Source of the DNA: Mactra quadrangularis
Taxonomy: Eukaryota; Mollusca; Bivalvia; Venerida; Mactridae
NCBI GenBank assembly: GCA_025267735.1
Contig: CM046297.1
Location: forward strand, 33,940,011 to 34,004,010
Direction of reading: 5' to 3'
DNA: 64,000 nt
In this document: positions 48,001-58,366 of the stretch, piece after piece
How the letters are laid out: each line of letters starts with the position of its first letter
Position numbering within the stretch: position 1 is the first letter of the stretch
Made by a program: the position numbers and the translations under genes
The notes under the pieces: generated by a model
What the model was told of the DNA's origin: nothing
Seen by the model: only the letters and a program-made list of their open reading frames with translations
Databases searched by the model: none

Positions 48001-51000
48001 GTAGGTACAGTGTCAGACTGGTGACAGAGGGAGTAGGTACAGTGTAAGTCTGGTGGCAGTGGGAGAAGGTACAGTATAAAACTATTGACGTTGGGAGAAG
48101 GAACAGTGTCAGACTAGTGGCAAAGGGAGAAGGTCAAGTGTCAGAATAGTGATAGTGGGAGTAGGTACAGTGTAAGACTGTTGACAGTGGGAGAAGGAAC
48201 AGTGTAAGACTGGTGACAGTAGAAGTATGTACAGTGTAAGACTGGTGACAGAGGGAGAAGGTACAGTGTAAGACTGGTGACAGAGGGAGTAGGTACAGTG
48301 TAAGACTGGTGACAGAGGGAGTAGGTACAGTGTAAGACTGGTGACAGTGGGAGTAGGTACAGTGTAAGACTGGTGACTGAGGGAGTAGGTACAGTGTCAG
48401 ACTGGTGACAGAGGGAGTGTGTACAGTGTAAGACTGGTGACAGTAGAAGTAGGTACAGTGTAAGACTGGTGACAGTGGGAGTAGGTACAGTGTAAGACTG
48501 GTGACAGTGGGAGTAGGTACAGTGTAAGACTGGTGACAGTAGAAGTAGGTACAGTGTAAGACTGGTGACAGTGGGAGTAGGTACAGTGTAAGACTGGTGA
48601 CAGTGGGAGTAGGTACAGTGTAAGACTGGTGACAGTAGAAGTAGGTACAGTGTAAGACTGGTGACAGTGGGAGTAGGTACAGTGTAAGACTGGTGACTGA
48701 GGGAGTAGGTACAGTGTCAGACTGGTGACTGAGGGAGTAGGTACAGTGTCAGACTGGTGACAGAGGGAGTGTGTACAGTGTAAGACTGGTGATAGAGGGA
48801 GAAGGTACAGTGTCAAACTGGTGACAGTGGGAGAAGGTAGTGTCAGACTGGTGACAGTGGGAGTAGGTACAGAGTAGGACTGGAGACAGTAGAAGGTACA
48901 GTGTTAGACTGTTGACCGATGGAGTAGGTTCAGTGTCAGACAAGTGACAGAGGGAGTATGTACAGTGTAAGAATGGTGACAGAGGGAGTAGGTACAGAGT
49001 AAGGCTGGTGACAGAGGGAAAAGATACAGAGTAAGACTGGTGACAGGAGAAAAAGATACAGTGTAAGACTGGTGACAGAGGGAATAAGTTACAAAATCAG
49101 AATGGTGACAGAGGGAGTAGGTACAGAGTAAGACTGTTGACAATGGGAGAAGGAACAGTGTCAGACTGGTGACAGTACAAGTATGTAAGTGTAAGACTGG
49201 TTACAGAGGGAAAAGGTACAGTGTCAAACTGGTAACTATGGGAGAAGGTACAGTGTCAGACTGGTGACAAAAGAAGTAGGTACGGTGTCAGACTGGTGAC
49301 AATGTGAGTTGGTACAGTGTAAGATTGGTGACAGTGGGAGTGGGTACAGAGTTAGACTGGTGACAGTAGAAGTAGATACAGTGTAAGACTGGTGACAGTA
49401 GAAGTAGGTACAGTTTAAGACTGGTTACAGAGGGAAAAGGTACAGTGTCAAACTGGTGAAAGTGGGAGTAGGTACAGAGTAGGACTGGTGACAGATGGAG
49501 TAGGTACAGTGTAAGACTGGTGACAGAAAGAGTAGGTACAGTGTAAGACTGGTGACAGAGGGAAAAGATACAGTGTAAGACTGGTGACAGAAGGAATAGG
49601 TACAGTGTAAGACTGGTAACAGAGGAACAAGGTACAGTAACAGAATAGTGACAGAGGGAGTAGGTACAGTGTAAGACTGTTGACAGTGGGAGACGGAACA
49701 GTGTCAGACTAGTGACAGTAGAAGTATGTACAGTGTAAGACAGGTGAAAGAGGGAAAAGATACAGTGTCAAACTGGTGACAGTAGGAGAAGGTAAAGTGT
49801 CAGACTGGTGACAGTGAGAGTAGGTACAGAGTAGGACTGGTGACAGTGGGAGTAGGTACAGAGTTAGACTGGAGCCAGTAGAAGAAGGTGCAGTGTAAGA
49901 CTGTTGACAGAGGGAGTAGGAACAGTATCAGACTGGTGACAGAGGGAGTATGTACAATGTAAGACTGGTGACAGAGGGAGATGGTACAGAGTAAGACTGG
50001 TGACAGAGGGAAAAGATACAGTGTAAGACTGGTGACAGGAGGAAGAGATACAGTGTAAGACTGGTAACAGAGGGAGTAGGTACAATGTAAGGCTGGTGAC
50101 AGAGGGTGTAGGTACAGAGCTTGACTGGTGACAGAGGGGAAAAGATACAGTGTAAGACTGGTAACAGAGGGAATAGGTACAGTGTTAGACTGGTAACAGA
50201 GGAACAAGGTACAGTATCAGAATGGTGACAGAGGGAGTAGGTACAGTGTAAGACTGGTGTCAGAGGAAGAAGGTACAGTGTAAGACTGGTGACAGAGGGA
50301 GTAGGTGTAGTGTAATACTGGTGACAATGGGAGTAGGTGCAGTGTAAGTTCGGTGATAGAGGGGATAGGTGCAGTGTAAGACTGGTGACAGAGGGAGTAG
50401 GTGCAGTGTCAGACTGGTGGTAGAGGGAGTAGGTACAGTGTAAGACTGGTGACAGAGGGAGTAGGTACAGTGTAAGACTGGTGACAGAGGGAGTAGGTAC
50501 AGTGTAAGACTGGTGAAAGAGGGAGTAGGTGCAGTGTAAGACTGGTGACAGAGGGAGTAGGTTCAGTGTAAGACTGTTGACAGAGGGAGTAGGTACAGTG
50601 TAAGACTGGTGACAGAGGGAGTAGGTACAGTGTAAGACTGGTGACAGAGGGAGTATGTGCAGTGTCAGACTGGTGACAGAGGGAGTACATTCAGTGTTAG
50701 ACTGGTGACAAAGGGAATAGGTTCAGTGTTAAACTGGTGACAGAGGAACAAGGTACAGTATCAGAATGGTGACAGAGGGAGTAGGTACAGTGAAAGACTG
50801 GTGACAGAGGGAGAAAGTACAGTGTAAGACTGGTGGCAGAGGGAGTAGGTACATTGTAAGACTGGTGACAGTGGGAGTAGTTGCAGTGTAATACTGGTGA
50901 CAGTAGGAGAAGGTGCAGTGTAAGTTTGGTGACAGAGGGCGTAGGTGCAATGTATGACTGGTTCCAGTGGGAGAAGTTGCAGTGTAAGACTGGTGATATT

Positions 51001-53050
51001 GAGAGTAGGTACAGTGTAAGACTGGTGACATAGGGATAATGTGTAGAGTCAGACTTGAGGCAAAAGGTGAATATATGACAAAAGGGAGTTGGTACTGTGT
51101 CAAGACTGGTGACAGTGGCAGTAGGTTCAGTGTAAGACAGAAGATACAGTAGAGGTGCAGAGTCAGACTCCTGACAGTTGGAGTAGGTACAGAATGGACT
51201 TGTGACAGTCGGAGTAGGTACACATTAAGACTGATGACAGCGGGAGTAGGTACAGAATAGGACAGGTGACAAAAGGAAAAGGTACAGTGTAAGACAGGTG
51301 AAAAGGGAGCAGGCACTGATTGGACTGGAGACAGTGGGAATAGGAACAGTGTCAGACAGAGTTTAGGTACAGACTGGTGACAGAGGGAGTAAGTGCAGTG
51401 TCAGACTGGTGGCAGAGGGAGTGATACAGTGTCAGAATGGTGGCAGAGGGAGTATGTGCAGTTTCAGACTGGTAGCAAAGGGAGTATGTACAGTATCAGA
51501 CTTGTGACAGAGGGAGTATGTGCATTGTCAGGCTGGTAGCAGAGGGAGTATGTGCAGAGTCAGACTAGTGGCAAAAGAAGTATGTATAGTTTAAAACTGA
51601 TTACACAGGGAAGGTACAGTTTCAACAGTAGGTAAAGTGTCAGGCTGGTGAAATATGGAGTAGGTACTGAATAGACTGGTGACAGAGGGAGTAGTAACAG
51701 TGTTAGACTGGTGACAGAGGGAGTAGTAACAGTGTTAGACTGGTGACAGAGGGAGTAGGATAAGAGTCAGACTGGTGTCAGAGGGAGTAAGTACATATTG
51801 GACAAGTGGCAAGGGGAGTAGGTATAGTGTCAGACTGGTGACAGTGGGAATAGGTACAGAATGGACTGGTGACAGATGGAATAGGTTCAGATTTAGACTG
51901 ATGACAGAGTATGTAGGTACAGTGTAGAACACTTGAAAGAAGGAGTATGTACAGTGTCAGACTGGTGACAAAGGGAGGAGGCACTGATTGGACTGGTGAC
52001 AGAGGGAGTAGGAACAGTGTCAGACTGGTAACTGAGAGAGAAGTTCAATATCAGATTGGTGACAGAGAGGTTAGGTACAGTGTAGGACAGGTGACAGAAG
52101 AAGTAGGTACATTGTCAGACTCATGGCAAAGGAAGAAGGTGCCATGTCAGACTGGTGGCAGAGGAAGAATGTGCAGAGACAGACTTGTGACAAAAGGTGT
52201 ATGTATTACAAAGGGAGTTTGTACTGTGTCAAGACTGGTGGCAGAGTGATTAGGTACAGTGTAAGACAGAAGATACAGGGTCGGTGCAGTGTCAGCCAGG
52301 TGACACAGGGTGGTATAATGTCAGACATGTGGCATAGTGAGTAGGTACAGGGTCAGACTGGTTACAGAAGGGTAGTGGCAGTGTTAGACTATAACAGAGG
52401 GAATAATTACAGAGTCAGACTGGTGACTGAGGGAGTAAGTGCGGTGTCAGCCAGGTTGCATAGAAAGTAAGTACAGTTGAGACTGGAGGCAAGGATAGTA
52501 GCAACACTGTAAGACTGGTTACAGAGAAAGTACAGAGTTAGACAGGTGACAAAGGGAGTAAGAGCAGTGTAAAACAAGTAAATCTGTGAGCTAATGCTCA
52601 CTAGTGATACCCCCGCAAAAATCTAAAAATATGCGACAAACAGGAAGTAGATGAGCAAGGAGCATGAAATCGCTTTACACCACATGGGACTATGGGATGA
52701 AGCAATATGCAAAGTATTAGGCTGCTGCATGTTATAGTTGCTTAGAAAACTGCGACGGAAATTTTGTAACGGACAGACGGACGCACACACAGACAAGGGT
52801 AAAACAGTATACCCCCCTCTTCTTCGAAGCGGGGGTATAAATATGCATCTGAGGAAGTTGTTACAGTGTTAGACTGGTGACAGAGGCGACAGGTACATGG
52901 TAAGACATGTGACTCAGGAAGTAGGTACAGTGTCAGACTGTGATGGAGAAAGTAAGCACAGTGTAAGACATAAGACAGAGGTCGTAGTTCTGGAATCAGA
53001 TATCAGTTGTCAGAATGAGTAGTGGCATTGATAGACAGGTGACAGAAGAA
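45060..53050. repeat. 32-bp tandem array, about 240 copies
   Basis: Unit ACAGTGTAAGACTGGTGACA plus GAGGGAGTAGGT with variants. A block recurs with an 854-bp shift (45563-45913 and 46417-46767). Interrupted by a MITE at 52573-52840. Decays beyond 51 kb. The minus strand is stop-poor and yields many spurious ORFs. Confidence 0.95.
52573..52840. mobile_element. MITE with gtgatacccccgc / gcgggggtat ends, copy 2, inside the 32-bp array
   Basis: About 97% like copy 1 by eye, with a 4-bp difference around the ggacagacggacgcac segment. The 32-bp array resumes ~25 bp after it. Confidence 0.85.
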
Positions 53051-53059
53051 GTAAAAATA

Positions 53060-54550
53060 TTAAACATAAAGTAATAGTCCTGACAGTAAGTACAGGCACA
53101 GCTAGAGCAATGAGAAGGAGAGTTTGAGAATTAATAAGTTAAAGCGAAATCTACGAATAGACTTTGCCAAGCGATTGTGTCTGACCTTTGGATAAGAAGA
53201 TAAAGTCCTGTAGTCAGATTGTTAGAGCACTGAAAGTGATAGCTGAGGTAAGTGAGAGAATGAGAATGAGGGACTGTGTGCTCAAGTGAGCTAAACATAC
53301 AGCTAACCCTGAGGTGAGCTAAATAATGCTTTGGTAAAGAATGCTGCAACAATTAAAGTTGTGTGTGGAATGACTTAAAGACAGGCAGAGGAAGCATTCA
53401 AGTTTTATAGTGAGAAAGACACCCAGGAAAAGAGTGACGCAGCGTAGCCATCTAAAAGTCAACATTATTATATTAATAAAGTACTAGGAAAAATAAATGT
53501 ATATACCATCACTGAATATTTTCTTAGTGTTACCATTGTGCATGACCAGTAAACTCAACCCATCAAATCTGTAAAGTTTCAATAAAAAAATATCACAAAT
53601 TTTACACCTTACAATTATTGCAATGATAATATTTGTAGAAAGTACAATAGGATTCAACTGCATGCTTTTCAGCAATGATGTGTAAATGATACCTTTGGAC
53701 AACAAGTACAATAAAATATATGACATGTGGTAAAAGGCACTATAGAAAACCACTTTTGATATCTTAAAATCACTGCACTTAGTCATGGGTCTTTGAAAAT
53801 AATTACTAAAAGAATATTAGCTTTCACTTCCAAAGTGTCGCAGTTAAAGTAAGAATTATATCAGATAATCCTTCAAGTTATCGGTGATACATTTGACCAC
53901 CAGTCCGGATATTTTTGTTTAGAGTCAAAGCTTAGATGCTGAATCTCTATTCTATAAACCATGTTCTACTACTTGTAAGTGAACAGAGCTTCATGCTGGA
54001 CACTAATAGAATCTTGAAAGTGCCATTACAATATGCTTCTTTGTATTGCTTCTTTGCATCTGAATTCATTATAAAAAAAGATCACATTGAAACCATAATC
54101 ATATATTACACTCAATTTTAGTCAGCTCTCTAAAGCAGTTACAAAATATCCAGTCATATCTAAGTGTTCAGAATAATTAATTGCTAAGACAGGTGGCCCT
54201 TTTTAGGTAAATACTAAATAACATTAACAATACTGGGTAATATGAAGGTTACCTGACCATTCAAACACATAATACAGCTGATAGAATGACTAGATTCTTT
54301 TCATTTCATCACAACATTAAACAATTTTGTTTCACAGAATCAACCATGGTGTCTGCAAAAAGAGCATAAATTTATCCTTACAATGTATATCATATCCATA
54401 AAGTGTATGTATAAAAGAAGATTAGCTCATCAGTACAATAAAGCATAATTGTCAAAACCTGCATTAAAAAAGAATTTAACCCAGCCCTTTGTTACCCAAC
54501 ATTTGGCATTGTCTGACAGTCCTAACCACAGGTAGCTAATGCGTTTTTGA
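53060..54550. other. Non-coding, decayed edge of the 32-bp array then unique sequence
   Basis: The purine-rich array fades by about 53.45 kb; the rest is AT-rich without a supported gene. Confidence 0.5.
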
Positions 54551-54556
54551 ACATAA

Positions 54557-55993
54557 CAGCGTTTTTTTTCCTTCTTAAAATGGGTCCGGAAAACGGACCC
54601 ATTCCCAATGACGACCGGACCCTTCCCAATCACGCCAACGGACCTTCCCAATTGTGTCAACGGACCCTTCCCAATCGTTTCTTTCATTGGTATTTCCCAA
54701 ATCAAGAGAAAAAAACAGCAAAAGTTGTCAAAACTAAGAAAATCGGCAAAAAAACGGGTTCAGGAAATAATAAAATTTTACTTTTGTTTATTTGTCCAAG
54801 TATCGTAACTGACAGTTATTTAATGACCATGTGTCAATTATCACTTAATTATGGGCAAGAGTCGGCAAATTTCAATAATTAGAATCTTTATTCATGCCGT
54901 TCTTTACGATATCGCTAATCCGTTAATGTTGGTGAATAGCGTCATCTTATATAATTATCATCTGAGAGTTTGTGTAATCAGTCTTTCACACATTCATTGT
55001 TCCGCTTCATTAGTTTTACAACCAAACTAATGATGTAAAATTTAATGTTTACAAACAAACTCCTTTCCGGTCAAGGTCATTACATTGACTAATTTCTCAC
55101 GGACCCGTAATTTTACGATTTTTTTTATAAAACTAGCTGCCATTAAGCATAGAAATTGAAAGCTGTTCATGTCATGATGATTTCTCAATAATTTTCTCAA
55201 TAATTCAGCAATAGTTGAAATAATCCAACAGTAGTTTAATTTTTACTCAGAGTAAATTGTAAAACATTCGTCCCCAATAATTTCGTACCCGACAGTTTCG
55301 GACATTTAATGATTTTTAATGATTTTTTATTGTGGGAAAATGAGACATTTTAAAGCCAAGCTGAATTGCTTTTCTTGAAGATTTTGAGTAAAAACTATAA
55401 GAAAATTTATTTGATTAAATTGATCATAACAGATCTAAAAACGACTCAGACACTGAAATACTGGTAGCCTCCTTATTTCTGAATTATGTTGCAGTCTATC
55501 AGATAGTTTCATTACATAAGAAGATAAGTTACTGGTAACTTTGAACACGTTTCCATCAAGCTTGAGTAGATAACGTGACTGAAGATAATATTTAATGACA
55601 TTTCCCAATTGTTATGATAAGCAGCTTTTCACATAACCTGACTCGCATATACCCTCTTTCTTTTTAAGCCTATTAACAATGGCACGATATTGTTGTTTTG
55701 AGTGTCCAAATTCTAGGGGTCATTATATGGATGGCCAAATTCTTAAGTTCCTTTATTTGTGTAATTTACCTCTTCATGTCTCAAAAACTACAAAATCTAG
55801 TTTAATGTAACTGTTAAAAGGCAGAATGATGCAGATATTTTACAATTCTGTATTTAAACACTTGTTTATTTATATTCCCAATTTATTCTTAGTTACAAGT
55901 GCATGATTTTCCCAATTTTCCCATTTCACGACTAAAAAATTCCCAATCGGAGGGGTACAGGACCCATTCCCAATCGGGTGAAAAAAAACGCTG
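54557..55993. mobile_element. Non-autonomous hAT-like element with subterminal repeats
   Basis: Termini CAGCGTTTTTTTTC (54557-54570) and GAAAAAAAACGCTG (55980-55993) are perfect inverted repeats. Next to them, on the left, four copies of ggaccc(t)tcccaat (54594-54675), and on the right two more (55940-55977). Flanks gaacataa and gacatata are only partly alike, so the target duplication is uncertain. 1437 bp, no transposase. Confidence 0.6.
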
Positions 55994-56036
55994 GACATAT
56001 ATTCAATATGAAAAGAGCGCTATACAAATGCGGTAT

Positions 56037-56056
56037 ATAATAATAATAATAATAAT
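56037..56056. repeat. (AAT)n microsatellite
   Basis: About six to seven aat/ata units next to the right end of the hAT-like element. Confidence 0.85.
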
Positions 56057-56253
56057 GCTTGATACACTTATTTATATATAGAAGGCATACATGTTAATGA
56101 AAAAAAGAAGTGTTGACAAAGCCAATGTATGCCTTTCACTATAATGAAAAGAGCTTCTATAAAGTTAATATAACTGCTGTCACTAGTCACTTTCCACTCC
56201 AAGCTGTAATGTGTCAATAATTCCACAGTTATAATGTTAAGTCATATTCACCG

Positions 56254-56476
56254 TCCTGATAGCCTAATGGTAGAGCTTCTGCTTCAGGTGTGGGAGGTTG
56301 GGGGTTCGATCCCTAGCCATGTCATACCTAAGAGGATAAAAACAGGTACTAACAGCTCCTTCGCTCAGTGCTCAGCATAAAGTAGCCAGGCAAGCATCTG
56401 TCAGTAGATTCCTCTTTCGTCGCTCAATAGCTTTATAAATAATGTCATTTAATTTGTAGATTATAAGCAACATTAA
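56254..56476 (+). mobile_element. tRNA-derived SINE, plus strand
   Basis: tagcctaatggtagagcttc (A box) and gggggttcgatccctagcc (B box), then a tail ending gcaacattaaataaagctcc. Confidence 0.75.
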
Positions 56477-57181
56477 ATAAAGCTCCTCTATCCTAGGACT
56501 CATAGAGCAGCATCAAAGCTGGCAATCCCACCTGGGTGCAAAATGTCACAAGATAATTTCTCAAAGTAGTCTAGCCTCCGGGAAACAAAGCAGGAAGTGC
56601 TGACTGGACTGGTCTAGACTAGACAACAGCCAATCTAAATGGCTGAACTGCACTAAAAGGTCTGCCTATGTCGAATTTTTGACCCACTTATCTCTATCTC
56701 TGTCTCTCGGGTATGTGCTGGACTCTTCTAAAGCATTGTCGCACACCTTAGATACACCATTTTAATCTTTAACGGTTTTAACATCATTTCAACATCTTAA
56801 ATTTATAAAGATTTTCATGATTTTGATATTTAACTCATTCAGTTTCATAGGACGCTCGTTTATTACAAGCGTCCTGTCGACAATGAATTGCTGATTCGCG
56901 CTTTGATGTTTTCGTACTGTGTCGTTTTGTACGGGGCATAAGTAAACATTTCTTAGAAATATTGATAAGCACATACATTCAAAGCTATAGTATATAACTT
57001 TTTCAAATGTTTGAAAAATGGGCCAAATCACACAAGCACTGCACTGCAGTTCAATTGATTCACGACACATGTTTTATGTATAACACGTATTGCACCAGTG
57101 GTTTTTAAAGAATCAAATCATTAAAAAATACATTTCAACAAATCACATACATAAAATAAATGTTTAAACAGTAAGACTTAC

Positions 57182-57260
57182 CTTTTTTAGCTTTGATAGT
57201 GTGAGCAGCAATAATTCAAAATGGCGTTGATTTTTCGCGGAAAAAAGTTCATGTCACGTG
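57182..57260 (-). promoter_or_regulatory. Candidate promoter and non-coding first exon on the minus strand
   Basis: Minus-strand AAAAAAG|gtaagtct donor at 57182 downstream of a CpG-bearing stretch containing TTTTTCGCGGAAAAAA (57231-57246, E2F-site-like), AAATGGCG on the plus strand (YY1-like) and CACGTG at 57254-57259 (E-box). It lies just inside the right boundary inverted repeat, mirroring the plus-strand candidate at 24530-24708. No coding sequence found. Confidence 0.25.
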
Positions 57261-57276
57261 GTTAATATCATGCTCA

Positions 57277-57330
57277 TCCGGAACCCTCGGAAGTTTTCCT
57301 TATTTCTATACCTACTGCCGAGATTTTCCC
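57277..57330 (-). repeat. Right arm of the boundary inverted repeat
   Basis: Reverse complement of 24443-24496, ending 12 bp before 726-bp copy 2. Confidence 0.85.
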
Positions 57331-57342
57331 ATCTCTCTACTG

Positions 57343-58068
57343 CCTAAGGTAGACCACGATCATTAATCAAATGTTGTATTTGACCAAAATACCCAATTAC
57401 ATTTGTTTAAGCCATAATCGGATCCAATGGGGACAGACCCGGCGTACGCCCCCAAAATGCCAAAGCAATAGTTTTTCTTTCATAAAATACGATATTTATT
57501 ATATAGGAAATATAAGTAAATTTCAAAAAGATACAAAACTGGGAATAATGACACAACCTGCAATAATCAAAACACTATCTCTTGTAAGATTTTAACATGA
57601 TCTAACGGCTATTAGAACTTTATGAAAAAATTATTATGATTAATATCTTGAAGTTTTTTTTATTTTATACCCTATGAAAGCATAGTTGAGGTTCTGGAAA
57701 TGTGACTGAAACCCCTAGAAATGAGCAAAACTAAGGAGCCTTTTGGACCGCCTCCCCACCACCTAGACCCCTGGTCAGGCCTTTGAAAAGCACCCATCAG
57801 GGCCCTTATCACCCCCCTGGACTCCAAATCTTCGTGTTCATTTCCCGCCCCCTCTAATCAGTTTTCCACCTCCTCTAATTAGAAATCCTGGAACCGCCTA
57901 TGCAAGCAATGTTTTTCTGTCGTTTATGGAGACGCTACCGGCCTTGTCAAAGGTCAGATGAGAATTGGTTATAGATAAGAGTCCATAAAAAGCACAGGCC
58001 GCCGTAAAATAGTACAAATTGTGTTGATCCGGCGTTAAACCCAATACATTTTCCGTAGAATAATAATT
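57343..58068 (+). repeat. 726-bp repeat, copy 2
   Basis: Same orientation as copy 1, 33626 bp away. The flanking sequence differs on both outer sides. Confidence 0.95.
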
Positions 58069-58366
58069 AATCATAATATCGTTATTGGTTAGAAAATATG
58101 GACATAGACATGTAAAACAAGAAATTTGTTTGTTTAAGAAATGAAGTATGTTCGATAATATTAGCGACTATACTTTTCACTCAATGTCAAAAAAGTGCAC
58201 AATTAGGATTTGACAATTGATCAAAAATGAAGTAGGAGTTTAACATCTTTTATCATTATAATCTTTAACACTAACCTATTTGGAAGTAGAAAATACGCAT
58301 CGGAGATTTTATAAAGGAATGTACTGAAAGTTGTCATGGCTTAACGAAAGGTAATATAAATGTAAA

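Noticed and set aside
45115..51984. Many minus-strand ORFs rich in Ser, Pro, Thr, Tyr and Cys
   Set aside because: Translation of the 32-bp array in successive frames; they begin and end with unit variants, not with gene signals.
26940..53050. CRISPR-like arrays
   Set aside because: Units are contiguous with no unique spacers, and the genome is eukaryotic.
54547..54882. 111-residue ORF near 54.6 kb
   Set aside because: Lies within the hAT-like element's left end and is built from its subterminal motif.
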